A stretch of 64,000 nucleotides of DNA from Planctomycetota bacterium (GCA_021776735.1 JAJFFH010000050.1:124001-188000), one strand, 5' to 3'; shown: positions 8,179-16,245, counted from the first letter of the stretch. A program made the numbers and translations. The notes: generated by a model not told the origin, from the letters alone.

Positions 8179-9195
8179 ATGCCCGACGCTCAAGTTGCTG
8201 AGTACCCGCTTCCCGAGGGATTTCTTGCGGAGCAGGACCGGCAGCACCGCCTTGCCGAAGCCCCCTTCTCGCTTGGCGTCTGGATCGCAACCTGGGTGCG
8301 GGCTAATGCGTGGGTCGCCGCGAGCGTGCTGCGACACTCGGTCGATCGGGGCTCAGTCGTTCCTGCGGCTGCGAATACCGTGCTGGTCCCGGGGGCGGCT
8401 CGCGCCGGGATCGCAAAACTCGTCGAGGGCGCCGTGCCGATTGAGGAAGTCGTGCTATTGGCGTGTGTGATCGCCCCCGTGTCACTGTCTAGGCTTCTCG
8501 AGGTCGAACCAGACCGCGACAATTGCAGATCGCCGACCACGATCGGCACGCAAAGGCTCCATGACGCTGTACCGGGGCTTCCGGCGGGCTTGTCGCGTAT
8601 GAGCAAGCCCGAGCTGCGGAAACACGTCGAGGGGAAGCTGGCCGCGGCACTGGACGACCGGACCGGTGAGTCAGCCGTTGGTGCATGGCCCGGTCGCGAT
8701 CAAGTCGATGAGGGGTGCGAGATTCTACGGGCCTACTGGACCCTCCGGCTTGCGGACGCCGCGCCTGAGCCGCGGCACAAGCGCCAAGAGCCAGAGGCAC
8801 CCGGTCGAGCCGCCCTACTGCAAGTGCGCGCCGCGCGTCTATGCTCACAGTCCATGACGCCCAGGGAAGTGCAGGAGTTGGCGATAGGGCTGGGCCTGAA
8901 GCACTGCCCCCCGACGGTTATGACGCCAGCGGATCTAGCACGACTGGTTCGCGAGAGCGGGGTGGGTGACAGGTGCGAATCCGACTCCATTCGGCACGCG
9001 CTCGGTGGCAGGGAAGGGGAAAGGTACTGGCGAATCCGGTTCATCGCCAACTTCGCCTTGCTGCCCCGCAAGCAGGGCAAGCACCGACGATTCGACAGGG
9101 TGCGCGCATTGAGAGCCGCTGAAGTTATGCGCTCCGAAGATGGGGCCGTGGTGCCGTCGGACGAGATCCTGAGCGCACTGGACGCCGCACTCTGA
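8179..9195 (+). CDS. Mobile-element protein, unknown function
   Basis: The frame is open from 7897, but the ATG at 8179 (338 aa) is the first plausible start, with GGGAGGA about 14 bases upstream. No known catalytic motif was recognised. The N-terminal half is rich in Ala/Val with two moderately hydrophobic segments (VWIATWVRANAWVAASV and VLLACVIAPVSL). The C-terminal half is charged and helical (RHKRQEPEAPGRAALL; RHALGGREGERYWR). It is the first gene of a co-directional cluster running to the integrase at 15007, and its stop is immediately followed by three AATCGGACG repeats. A replication or regulatory role is possible only from position. Confidence 0.5.
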   Translation: MPDAQVAEYPLPEGFLAEQDRQHRLAEAPFSLGVWIATWVRANAWVAASVLRHSVDRGSVVPAAANTVLVPGAARAGIAKLVEGAVPIEEVVLLACVIAPVSLSRLLEVEPDRDNCRSPTTIGTQRLHDAVPGLPAGLSRMSKPELRKHVEGKLAAALDDRTGESAVGAWPGRDQVDEGCEILRAYWTLRLADAAPEPRHKRQEPEAPGRAALLQVRAARLCSQSMTPREVQELAIGLGLKHCPPTVMTPADLARLVRESGVGDRCESDSIRHALGGREGERYWRIRFIANFALLPRKQGKHRRFDRVRALRAAEVMRSEDGAVVPSDEILSALDAAL

Positions 9196-9230
9196 ATCGG
9201 ACGTGAATCGGACGGAATCGGACGTAATCG
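9194..9230 (+). repeat. Three tandem GAATCGGACG repeats (operator- or iteron-like)
   Basis: GAATCGGACG occurs three times at 10-11 base spacing (9194, 9205, 9215), followed by a partial AATCG at 9226. The array lies between the end of the 8179-9195 ORF and the small helix-turn-helix gene at 9267, in the position of an operator or replication iteron. Confidence 0.5.
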
Positions 9231-9266
9231 CCGAGCCCTAGAAAGCGGCCCTTATCAAATGGGGCC

Positions 9267-9455
9267 GTGAACTTTGACGACTACCTGCCCCTGTTCCACG
9301 CGGCCACCACGACGGGGATGTCCGTCGCGGAGCTAGAGCGTTGGATCGCTCGCGGAGACCTTCCCGCGGTTCGCGATCCGGACGGACGGCTGTACGTCTT
9401 CAAGGGTGATCTGCCCCTGATCTTCCAGCCGGCGCGCACGGGCGGTGACTCGTGA
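9267..9455 (+). CDS. Small excisionase-like DNA-binding protein
   Basis: The product is 62 aa and starts at GTG 9267. The segment TTGMSVAELERWIARGDLPA is followed by VRDPDGRLYVFKGDLPL, which matches the winged-helix pattern of MerR/Xis-type excisionases (HTH, then a beta-hairpin read as an RDPDGR turn). It is next to the triple AATCGGACG repeat, which may be its operator. The next ORF starts within its stop codon (GTGA). Proteins like this control excision or early transcription in integrative elements. Confidence 0.6.
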   Translation: MNFDDYLPLFHAATTTGMSVAELERWIARGDLPAVRDPDGRLYVFKGDLPLIFQPARTGGDS

Positions 9456-10027
9456 GCCGAGCCACCATCGTCGCGTCGTATTGGTTCTCGGACCACGTCG
9501 AGCGCACCGCTGCCGGACTACCCGGCCAGGACCGGTGGCGCTTCACTTTGACTCGGCGTGCGCTCAATACGCGGCCGGAAATCGGAAGAAATTACCGAGC
9601 GTGCTCGTGCACGCTGCGGGAGACCCAGATTTGTAGGCCGCCAACCGACGGGCCGGGCGGAGTTCTTTTGCACGAGTGCCGCCCGGCCCCAAAAACAGCG
9701 ATGAAACCGCAATATAACCGACTACACCGACTTCCGAGGGCTCCGACTCCGGACGAGCGACGACGTTTTCGCAAGTGGACGGGCCGGAGCCTGGCGCCCG
9801 GATGGCTTTGGACCGCGTCCCGGGTTGAACAGGGACGCCGCGACCAGGCCGCGATCCTCGATGTCGTCCGGCGGCGAAGTATCCGCGAGGCGCGCAAGCG
9901 GGCCCCGGCACTCAGGGCTCGACTCGCGGCGCTGACTAGCCGCTGGCGCTGCGGCCTCGCCGGTAGTCGCCGGCTGCTCGACGAAGCCGGCGCCGACATC
10001 GACGCGGCTCGGGGAGCACGGGCATGA
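9452..10027 (+). CDS. Hypothetical mobile-element protein
   Basis: The 191-codon frame starts at GTG 9452, overlapping the previous stop, and ends with an ATGA overlap into the next gene. The N-terminal 80 residues are Cys/Arg-rich and low in similarity to anything known. The C-terminal part (from an alternative ATG at 9701: MKPQYNRLHRLPRAP...) is an Arg-rich helical region. The tight overlaps on both sides support that at least the C-terminal part is translated. The function is unknown. Confidence 0.4.
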   Translation: MSRATIVASYWFSDHVERTAAGLPGQDRWRFTLTRRALNTRPEIGRNYRACSCTLRETQICRPPTDGPGGVLLHECRPAPKTAMKPQYNRLHRLPRAPTPDERRRFRKWTGRSLAPGWLWTASRVEQGRRDQAAILDVVRRRSIREARKRAPALRARLAALTSRWRCGLAGSRRLLDEAGADIDAARGARA

Positions 10028-10626
10028 CCACTCGAACAATCGCCCGCTTCCCGAGCGAGGCCCTTCCCGACTCCATGCACCGCGCCGCCGTAGCCGTCAG
10101 CGCAGCGATGGGGATCCCGCCCGAGTGCGTGGCCGCCCCGATGCTGGGTGCGCTTTCGTGCTCGGCAACGGGACGGCACGCTGTCCGGTTTCGGGGCGAT
10201 GACGTCGGGCTGAACCTGGTGGCGGTGCTTCTCTCCGATACCGGGACGGGGGCGGCATCCCCGGCGACGAGGTTTCTTCACGTCGTTGCGGGCCTTCCCG
10301 CCCTGGAGCGCGACGTTGACTTTGCTCCGCTGGTTGAACGCTTCGCGGCGGTGCTCGGCAGGATTCGCCGCTCGATCCCCTCAACGCTCGCGCTTGACCA
10401 AGACGCGCAGGCCGAATTGGGCGAGTGGCAAAAACTGTGCATCGGTCGAGCGCGCCGGGCTTCCGGTGAGTTGTCCGAGCACGTCGCCGAAACGCCGCGC
10501 ATTGTCGCGAAGCTCGCGGGCCTGTTCGCCCTGGTGGACCGGGAGCCGAACGTGACCGCGAGGCATGTTCTCTCCGCTGTGCGAATCGCGCGCTGCGGCA
10601 TCAGCCACTTCGAGGCGCAGGCATGA
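10024..10626 (+). CDS. Reduced DUF3987-like protein (degenerate P-loop)
   Basis: The product is 200 aa. The N-terminus (FPSEALPDSMHRAAVAVSAA, then PMLGALSCSATGRHAVRF) matches the start of DUF3987 primase/helicase-associated proteins. The C-terminus (FAAVLGRIRRSIPSTLALDQ, then HVAETPRIVAKLAGLFALVD) matches their end. Full-length members are roughly twice as long with an ATPase core between. Here the expected Walker A position reads LLSDTGTGAASPA, lacking the lysine, and the core is gone without loss of frame. ATGA overlaps link it to both neighbours. It is probably a non-ATPase relic or an accessory subunit. Confidence 0.6.
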   Translation: MTTRTIARFPSEALPDSMHRAAVAVSAAMGIPPECVAAPMLGALSCSATGRHAVRFRGDDVGLNLVAVLLSDTGTGAASPATRFLHVVAGLPALERDVDFAPLVERFAAVLGRIRRSIPSTLALDQDAQAELGEWQKLCIGRARRASGELSEHVAETPRIVAKLAGLFALVDREPNVTARHVLSAVRIARCGISHFEAQA

Positions 10627-13022
10627 ACGACCCGATCAGCAAAGTTCTGGCCGCCATCGGCCCTGATGCCCAGCTCAAGAAGCTCAGGGACGATGAGTGG
10701 GAGTGTAAGTGCCCGGCGCACGACGACTCGACACCTTCGCTCGGCGTTGCCTTCAACCGCAGCACGGGCAAGGTGCTGATTACCTGCCGCGGAGGATGCG
10801 CGACGACCGATGTCGTGGCCGCGCTCGGGTTGAAGATGCGCGACCTGTTCACGGACAACGGAGACGGCGCACCGCGGGTCAAGATCCGGCGGCGCGTGAC
10901 CGGACGCCGTGCGTGGGAGATCAAGAACACCCACGGCGAGACGGTTGTCCGCCACGTTCGCCTCGACTACGACGACGGCGAGAAGTCCTTCGTTTGGGAG
11001 CATCCGGACGGCACCAAGGGCCTTCAGGGGCGCAAGGTGAAGACGCTTCCCCTATACGGCTCGGAGCGTCTTCGCGAGGCGCCGGCCGGGGCGCTTCTAT
11101 TCGTGTGCGAGGGCGAGGGTTGCGCGGACGCGCTGGGCGAAGCCGGCCATTTGGGAGTCGGAACCGTGACGGGCGCCAACTCGATCCACGAGGATTCCCA
11201 GCTCGAGGCCCTTCGCGGCTTTGACGTTGTGCTGTGGGCCGACAACGACTCCGGCGGTCGCGAGCATATGGCGTCGATTGCGAAGAGGCTCGCCGCGCTC
11301 GGCATCAAGCACCGTTTCGTGATGTGGCCGGAGGCGCCGGAAAAGGGCGATGCGGTGGACTTCCTCAAGGACCGGGGGGCCGATGCAGTCATGGGCCTTG
11401 TGCCGGATGAAGAGGCAGAGCAGCCGCAGCAGTCGGACGACCGCAAGTCAACGCATTCCGCCGAACTCATCAAGATTGCGCGACGCGATGAGCTGTTCCA
11501 CACCGCTGACGGTACCTGTTACGCAACGATCAGGACCGGACAGAGAAATGAGACAGTCCTCATCAACAGCGTTCGCTACCGGGAGCGGCTTGCCCTGGTC
11601 TACTTCCGGGAGCAACAGGCCGCCGCCACGACCCAAGCCATGAACGAGGCGTTGAACATCATCAATGCGTACGCACGACACGACGGCACCTGTCGCACGG
11701 TTTATCGCCGCGTGGGCGCGCACGATGGAGCCCTGTACCTCGATCTCGGTGACCCCGAATGGAGGGCCGTACGGATAACAGACGAGGGTTGGCGAGTCGT
11801 CTCTGACCCTCCGGTCCGGTTCGTCCGCAGCGATTTCGCTTCCGCCCTCCCTGTGCCGATCAAGGGCGGCGGGATCAGTCGGCTCTGGGACTTTCTGAAC
11901 GTACACGAAGCCGGGCGTCCGCTTGTGCTCGCGTTCATGGTCTCCGCTTTGCGGCCAACCGGACCCTACCCGATTCTCGGCATCTTGGGACAACAGGGCT
12001 CCGCAAAGACCTGCACGACCAAGTTCATCTTGGACATGCTGGACCCGAGCACCGGCAAGCTCGGCCTCCTGACGCCTCCGGACAAGCCGATTGACGCGGT
12101 GCGCAGTGCCTCTACCCGATGGGTCTCGGCGTACGAGAACGTGTCCAAGATCTCTGACGCCATGTCGGACACGCTCTGCCGGCTCAGCACCGGGGGCGGG
12201 CTCGCCATCCGGCGCCTCTTCACGACGAGCGACGAGGTTTCATTCGATCTGACCCGCGCCGTAATGCTGAACGGCATCGGCTCGGTGTTCGAGCGGTCCG
12301 ACCTCTTGGACCGGGCAATCGTGCTGACTCTTGAGCCCGTCAAGGTGCGTCTGGAACAGGCCGAGATGGAGCGGGAATTCGAGGCAGAGAGGCCCCGGCT
12401 CTTGGGCGCCCTTCTGGATGCCGTAGTGACCGGGCTGCGGAACCTCCCTGACACCGTTATCAAGAACCCGCCGCGACTTGCCGACTTCGCTCGATGGGCA
12501 ACCGCCTGCGAGCCGGCGTTCGATTGCGACGTGAGCTTTCACGATGCCTACCAAGGCAACCATGAGGACAGGCATTGGGCCGCAATCGAGGCGTCCTCCG
12601 TGGCGCTGCCGGTCATCGACTTTGCCAAGACTCACGGCCCGGCATGGGAGGGCACGGCAACCGAGCTGCTTCGGCTCCTCAGCTCCACGGCGCCGTCACA
12701 CATGACGAAGCGACCAGACTGGCCGAAGGCGGCAAACCGCTTGTCGTCGGAGCTCAATCGTGCCGCTCCCAGCCTCCACTTCCTGGGCGTCGTCGTCCAG
12801 ACAGGCTTGCGCGACAACGGCGGCCAGCGCACCCGCAAGGTGCGAGTCACCTACAAGGGCGATAGGGACGATGCCCCGGTCGGTGATTCTGCCGAACGAC
12901 CGTCCCTAAGAAATGCCCGTGAACAGCGGAAAAACTCCGCGCATCCGGGGGGAGGGACGGGGAGGGACAATGTTTCGCCCCTAGCTTCATTGTCAGGCGA
13001 GCACCGGGAGGATTTTTCGTGA
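10623..13022 (+). CDS. Primase-helicase of an integrative element
   Basis: The product is 799 aa. Residues 28-59 carry a CHC2-type zinc-binding site (CKCPAHDDSTPSLGV ... CRGGC). Residues 160-215 are a TOPRIM domain with the conserved E (VCEGEGCADAL) and DxD (WADNDSGG). Residues 456-463 (GQQGSAKT) form a Walker A motif opening an ATPase domain. Such proteins prime and unwind DNA for autonomous replication of phages, satellites and integrative elements. It overlaps both neighbours by 4 bases (ATGA and GTGA), so it sits in the middle of a compact operon. This is the best-supported gene of the element. Confidence 0.85.
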   Translation: MNDPISKVLAAIGPDAQLKKLRDDEWECKCPAHDDSTPSLGVAFNRSTGKVLITCRGGCATTDVVAALGLKMRDLFTDNGDGAPRVKIRRRVTGRRAWEIKNTHGETVVRHVRLDYDDGEKSFVWEHPDGTKGLQGRKVKTLPLYGSERLREAPAGALLFVCEGEGCADALGEAGHLGVGTVTGANSIHEDSQLEALRGFDVVLWADNDSGGREHMASIAKRLAALGIKHRFVMWPEAPEKGDAVDFLKDRGADAVMGLVPDEEAEQPQQSDDRKSTHSAELIKIARRDELFHTADGTCYATIRTGQRNETVLINSVRYRERLALVYFREQQAAATTQAMNEALNIINAYARHDGTCRTVYRRVGAHDGALYLDLGDPEWRAVRITDEGWRVVSDPPVRFVRSDFASALPVPIKGGGISRLWDFLNVHEAGRPLVLAFMVSALRPTGPYPILGILGQQGSAKTCTTKFILDMLDPSTGKLGLLTPPDKPIDAVRSASTRWVSAYENVSKISDAMSDTLCRLSTGGGLAIRRLFTTSDEVSFDLTRAVMLNGIGSVFERSDLLDRAIVLTLEPVKVRLEQAEMEREFEAERPRLLGALLDAVVTGLRNLPDTVIKNPPRLADFARWATACEPAFDCDVSFHDAYQGNHEDRHWAAIEASSVALPVIDFAKTHGPAWEGTATELLRLLSSTAPSHMTKRPDWPKAANRLSSELNRAAPSLHFLGVVVQTGLRDNGGQRTRKVRVTYKGDRDDAPVGDSAERPSLRNAREQRKNSAHPGGGTGRDNVSPLASLSGEHREDFS

Positions 13023-13324
13023 GAACCGACAGCGTCGTTTCCACCATCCCGGAGCTTTTGAACGTCATCGCCGGCAGGGGCGGCAGGCTCACGACCGAGA
13101 ACGATCGCCTTGAGTACGTCGGCCCGGCCGATGGGCTCGACGACGAAACGCGAGGCTTGATTCGGGCCAACCGCGACGACCTGTTCGCGTGGCTGCGCAC
13201 ACCCGCGGAAGACCTCCCCATCGACGACAAGGTCGCGATGGGCTGGGCCGTGAACCTGACGGCGCGGGTCGTCTCCCGCGAGGAATTCGACGCGCTCGCG
13301 CAGGAGGGGCTATGTCCCGCCTAG
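13019..13324 (+). CDS. TubC_N docking-domain-like protein
   Basis: The product is 101 aa and starts at GTG 13019 within the primase stop. The segment IPELLNVIAGRGGRLTTEND followed by RLEYVGPADGLDDETRGLI and LFAWL fits the TubC N-terminal domain pattern (short helix, RG..L....DRL.Y..P.G.L......R..K..L...L). Small TubC_N proteins are often found next to primases in integrative elements, where their role is not established. Its end overlaps the start of the next gene by 13 bases. Confidence 0.65.
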   Translation: MRTDSVVSTIPELLNVIAGRGGRLTTENDRLEYVGPADGLDDETRGLIRANRDDLFAWLRTPAEDLPIDDKVAMGWAVNLTARVVSREEFDALAQEGLCPA

Positions 13325-13617
13325 CAGAAGGCGACTTGCTGACCGTGCCCCAGGCGCTCAGGCTGGTTCCGATCGGCCGAAGCCGGATGTACCGGCTCGT
13401 CAAGGACGGCCTCATTCCGTCGATCCCGGTCCCGACTGCAAGGCGGGGGGGACGGGGAAGCTACCTCATCCGCCGGGCGAACCTGGAACGCTTCATCAAC
13501 GAGCTTGAGCAGGACGCCCAGGAGGAACCCGAGCACGACCCGGAAACCATCGACGACATCCTCGACCGCATCGAAGACGATGACGGTGACGGGGACGAAA
13601 CTGAGGGGCAGGCGTAA
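13312..13617 (+). CDS. Helix-turn-helix excisionase-like protein
   Basis: The product is 101 aa, from ATG 13312 with GGAGGGG just upstream. LLTVPQALRLVPIGRSRMYR, then LVKDGLIPSIPVPTARRGGR and YLIRRANLERFI, is a MerR/Xis-type winged helix whose wing is Gly/Arg-rich. The C-terminal 35 residues are almost entirely acidic (DDILDRIEDDDGDGDE). It overlaps the TubC-like gene and lies two genes upstream of the integrase, the usual place for a recombination directionality factor. Confidence 0.7.
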   Translation: MSRLAEGDLLTVPQALRLVPIGRSRMYRLVKDGLIPSIPVPTARRGGRGSYLIRRANLERFINELEQDAQEEPEHDPETIDDILDRIEDDDGDGDETEGQA

Positions 13618-13620
13618 ATG

Positions 13621-13648
13621 GGCCACATAAACCTTGCTTTGTGTGGCC
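13621..13648 (+). promoter_or_regulatory. Intergenic inverted repeat, possible operator
   Basis: GGCCACA (13621-13627) and TGTGGCC (13642-13648) form a perfect 7-bp inverted repeat around an AT-richer centre, between the excisionase-like gene and the small gene at 13669. Confidence 0.35.
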
Positions 13649-13668
13649 GACAAACCTACGGTGGCGCC

Positions 13669-13860
13669 ATGAGCAAGAAACCGAACACCGGGGGCCGTCC
13701 GCCCCTCCGGCCCGAGGAACGGCGCAACGTTGCGATCCGGTTCCGGGTGACCCGAGCCGAGGCGGGCCTGCTCGAGAACGCGGAGCCGGACAAGACGGCG
13801 GGCGAGTTTGCCCGTGAAACGGCCCTGCGAGCGGCCAAAAGGAGGAACCGTGCCCAGTAG
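13669..13860 (+). CDS. MobC/ribbon-helix-helix-like small protein
   Basis: The product is 63 aa, from ATG 13669. The order is a basic tail (MSKKPNTGGRPPLRPEERR), a strand-helix region (NVAIRFRVTRAEAGLLENAE) and AGEFARETALRAAKRR. This pattern (R..R.S..E...I...A...G.S...F.R.A.L) is that of relaxosome MobC-type and other RHH proteins that bind DNA as dimers. The integrase start lies inside its 3' end (11-base overlap). A mobilisation role would need a relaxase, and none is seen in the window. Confidence 0.55.
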   Translation: MSKKPNTGGRPPLRPEERRNVAIRFRVTRAEAGLLENAEPDKTAGEFARETALRAAKRRNRAQ

Positions 13861-15007
13861 ATCGAAGGCAAAGGGCTGCGTCGTCCATCTTGGAGGTCGG
13901 GTCTGCGTTCGGTGGCCCAACGGTCGCAAGACAGCGGCCGGGAACACGAGCTACGACGTACGGACCGTATCCAGCGAGACCAAGGGCGTGGCCCTTTTGC
14001 GGGCGCTGCGAGCGGCCGACAAGAAGGGAGCCGTCCGGGGCAACAGCCCGAGCCGAGCGCAAGGCGCCCCCACGATTGCCCAGGCGGTCCGGCTCTACAT
14101 CGACTCGCGCAAGGCGGCGGGGCGGTCGGCGGGCACCGTCGAGCAGTACGAAATCAGCCTCCGGGCCTTCAAGCTACACGGCCTGAGCCAGTTGACCGTG
14201 ACCCGGGCGCAGCCCGACGACATTTCGGGCTACCTCGCATGGCGAAAGGACCACATCCTCAAGGATGGGAAGCCGGTCCGCGGCACGTCCTCGAACGCGG
14301 TCCTGTTCAGGGACCGAGGGTTATTGAGCGCCACATACAGATGGCTCATCAAGCGCGACCGAGCCGAAAAAAACCCGGTCGCGAAGACAGACGTTCCGAA
14401 GAAGAGGAAGACGGCCAAACGGCCCTTCGATCAGGCCGAGGTAGCCGCCTTCCTCGGCGCGTGCCACCCCATTGAGCTGCGCCCCATGGTGGTCACCGGG
14501 CTGTTCACCGGACTAGGTTCGAAGGAACTCGTCAACCTGCGGTGGCGCGAAATCTCCTTTGGGCACCGCGCGATTTATGTCGTCCGCCAAAAGAACCAGG
14601 ACGCGACCATCATCCCGCTTCACCCCGAGCTGGCGACCGCGCTCCAAGAGCTGCGCGAGCACCGCGCCCGAACGTCCGGCATTCCGGCCAGCGACGACCA
14701 CGTTTTCCTCAGTCGTTTCGGCACCCCGTACCAACAATTCCCCAAGCAGGCATGGACGGGAGCGATCCGACGCGCCGGGCTCACCGGCCGCCAGCTCAGC
14801 CCCCACGGACTGCGCCGCACCTTCGCAACCTTTTTCGAGGGCCAGGACAGAGACCTCCAGAAGATTCTCGGCCACTCCGACCTCGCCACGACCCTGCTCT
14901 ACCGTCGCGCCCGAGACGAGCGCGCCCGAGCGGGGGTCGAAGCCATCGACTACGGCCTGAGAGGTATCAACGAGGTATCGCACCCCGACGAGCGTAAGAA
15001 GGCGTAA
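13850..15007 (+). CDS. Tyrosine-type integrase with substituted first catalytic arginine
   Basis: The product is 385 aa, from GTG 13850 with AAGGAGG 5 bases upstream. It has an N-terminal basic strand region, a SAM-like core-binding domain (about 72-175) and a catalytic domain (about 190-370). Visible catalytic residues are Lys248 (RQKNQ), His319/Arg322 (HGLRRTFAT), Gly-His341-342 (LGHSDLATTLL) and Tyr351. At the position of the first conserved Arg (usually TGLR..E) the sequence is TGLGSKELVNLRW, giving Gly223. The loss of this arginine usually cripples strand transfer, so activity is uncertain. It ends 50 bases before tRNA-Leu, the probable attachment neighbourhood. Confidence 0.85.
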   Translation: MPSRSKAKGCVVHLGGRVCVRWPNGRKTAAGNTSYDVRTVSSETKGVALLRALRAADKKGAVRGNSPSRAQGAPTIAQAVRLYIDSRKAAGRSAGTVEQYEISLRAFKLHGLSQLTVTRAQPDDISGYLAWRKDHILKDGKPVRGTSSNAVLFRDRGLLSATYRWLIKRDRAEKNPVAKTDVPKKRKTAKRPFDQAEVAAFLGACHPIELRPMVVTGLFTGLGSKELVNLRWREISFGHRAIYVVRQKNQDATIIPLHPELATALQELREHRARTSGIPASDDHVFLSRFGTPYQQFPKQAWTGAIRRAGLTGRQLSPHGLRRTFATFFEGQDRDLQKILGHSDLATTLLYRRARDERARAGVEAIDYGLRGINEVSHPDERKKA

Positions 15008-15017
15008 GCCCGGTTGG

Positions 15018-15045
15018 TTGACGAAAATCCCGTACCTGATAGGGT
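15018..15045 (+). promoter_or_regulatory. Candidate promoter for tRNA-Leu
   Basis: TTGACG (15018-15023) and TAGGGT (15040-15045) are 16 bases apart and 12 bases before the tRNA. The -35 is good and the -10 is weak. Confidence 0.35.
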
Positions 15046-15057
15046 TTCCGCTCCCAC

Positions 15058-15144
15058 GCCGAGGTGGCGGAATTGGCAGACGCGCTAGGTTCAGGACCTA
15101 GTTCTCGCAAGGGAGTGGGGGTTCGAATCCCCCCCTCGGCACCA
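15058..15144 (+). tRNA. tRNA-Leu (anticodon CAG)
   Basis: The acceptor stem GCCGAGG (15058-15064) pairs with CCTCGGC (15134-15140). The anticodon stem CTAGG/CCTAG encloses the loop TTCAGGA with anticodon CAG. A long variable arm and a GTTCGAATC T-arm are present. The 3' CCA is encoded (15142-15144). It is intact even though an integrase gene ends directly upstream. Confidence 0.97.
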
Positions 15145-15160
15145 CTCACAAGCCAAAAAG

Positions 15161-15199
15161 AACGCCCGCGTGCTCCTCCGAGCAACGCGGGCGTCTTGA
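15161..15199 (+). terminator. Intrinsic terminator after tRNA-Leu
   Basis: ACGCCCGCGT (15162-15171) and ACGCGGGCGT (15185-15194) form a perfect 10-bp stem followed by CTTGATT. The T-run is weak but the stem is strong and well placed. Confidence 0.6.
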
Positions 15200-15211
15200 T
15201 TCCCGGAGATT

Positions 15212-15497
15212 CTAGCCCGCACGGCGGCGGCGGCGGGCGCTCAGGCCGGCGATGCCGAGGGCGACCAGCGCGATCGTGCCCGGCTCCGGGATCGGGATCG
15301 GTGCCGCCCACGGGACCGGTGCCAAACTGGACGACGGCGCCCAGCGTGTCCGTCAATCCGACCCCGGACGCGTCGAACGAGACGAGGCGCGAAAGGACAC
15401 TCTCAAAACTCCCATGCTTGACTCCAGTCTTGCTCGCTTCACTCAAAAAGGAACCACTGACCCATGAGCCTTCCAGGGGAACACCGGGCGCGCCCAA
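15212..15497 (-). pseudogene. PEP-CTERM protein fragment, frameshifted
   Basis: The reverse strand reads VSGSFLSEASKTGVKHGSF, then LTDTLGAVVQFGTGPVGG. After a one-base shift it continues IPIPEPGTIALVALGIAGL and ARRRRRAG before TAG. The second part is a perfect PEP-CTERM signal (PEP motif, hydrophobic helix, Arg cluster). The first part looks like the end of an export substrate. No signal peptide is found upstream, so only about 90 codons remain of a dead gene. Confidence 0.7.
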
Positions 15498-15541
15498 ATC
15501 GCCTCGGATAACCGCGGCCCGACTTGGGTAGGCTGGGATCC

Positions 15542-15952
15542 ATGTCCGTCGCCCCCATCTCCGCGATCACCGCCACCAGCGCGATGGCGCGGCAAATCCG
15601 GGAGATGCGGGCCGAGGAGGAGGACATGACCGGCTATCGACCCGAAGATCTCGACGGGTGGGAATTCAAGATCCTGCGTGCCCAAACCGCGCGCTTTCGT
15701 CGGCCCGAGCGCCTGCAGGCGGTACTCCAGGAAGAAGCCGCCGCGGGCTGGGAGTTGGTCGAGAAGTTCGACGACAACCGGCTCCGTCTGAAGCGCCGCG
15801 TGGAATGCCGCGAGCGCGACTCGTCACTCGGGCCCGATCCCTATCGAACCTGGGTGGGCATGACGCCGGGCAAGGTGGCCTGGATCGTCATCGCCGTATC
15901 GTTGTTGTTCATGGTCCTCGTGATCGCGGTGGCACTCATCGCCGCGAAGTAG
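15542..15952 (+). CDS. Small tail-anchored membrane protein, unknown
   Basis: The product is 136 aa, from ATG 15542. The soluble part (YRPEDLDGWEFKILRAQTAR, then ERLQAVLQEEAAAGWELVEK and DNRLRLKR) follows the pattern of small W-E-F/K...GWELVEKFDDNRLR proteins common in Planctomycetes. One C-terminal transmembrane helix follows (IVIAVSLLFMVLVIAVALIA). The GWELVE.....R..FKR segment resembles DUF4177-type domains. The function is unknown. Confidence 0.75.
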   Translation: MSVAPISAITATSAMARQIREMRAEEEDMTGYRPEDLDGWEFKILRAQTARFRRPERLQAVLQEEAAAGWELVEKFDDNRLRLKRRVECRERDSSLGPDPYRTWVGMTPGKVAWIVIAVSLLFMVLVIAVALIAAK

Positions 15953-16104
15953 CGCGGGCTGCTCGGTCGCCGCGTCCGCGACGTGAACGTCCGACCTCAT
16001 TCGTGAACACGAACAGTCGTTCGCGAGGCCCCTCTCTCTCCACTCCGCCTCACTCACCCCTCCTCCTAGCGGTGAACGACGGCGCGGACGGAAGTGGGGT
16101 TCTC

Positions 16105-16245
16105 TGAGCCGTTTTGCGGAGGACCGCAAGACGGTGACTTGGGTGCGGACCGGACGCAGTGTCTTTTGGCTCAACGGCTCACGCCGTTGAGGCCTTGCGG
16201 GCGGATGGCTCTGCCGCTTCGCGGAGGAACCGCGAACCGGTGAAC
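16105..16245 (+). other. Duplicated stem-loop units with compensatory differences
   Basis: Two related units each form a GC stem. Unit 1 has CCGT..TTGCGG (16109-16119) with CCGCAA.ACGG (16124-16134). Unit 2 has CCG.TTCGCGG (16214-16224) with CCGCGAA.CGG (16230-16240). Both have an AGGA loop and a following GGTGA(A/C)T. Between them CAACGGC (16172-16178) pairs with GCCGTTG (16183-16189). Stem sequences differ between copies while pairing is kept. There is no ORF here. It may be a small RNA or a repeat element. The stretch 15953-16104 shows nothing else. Confidence 0.4.
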
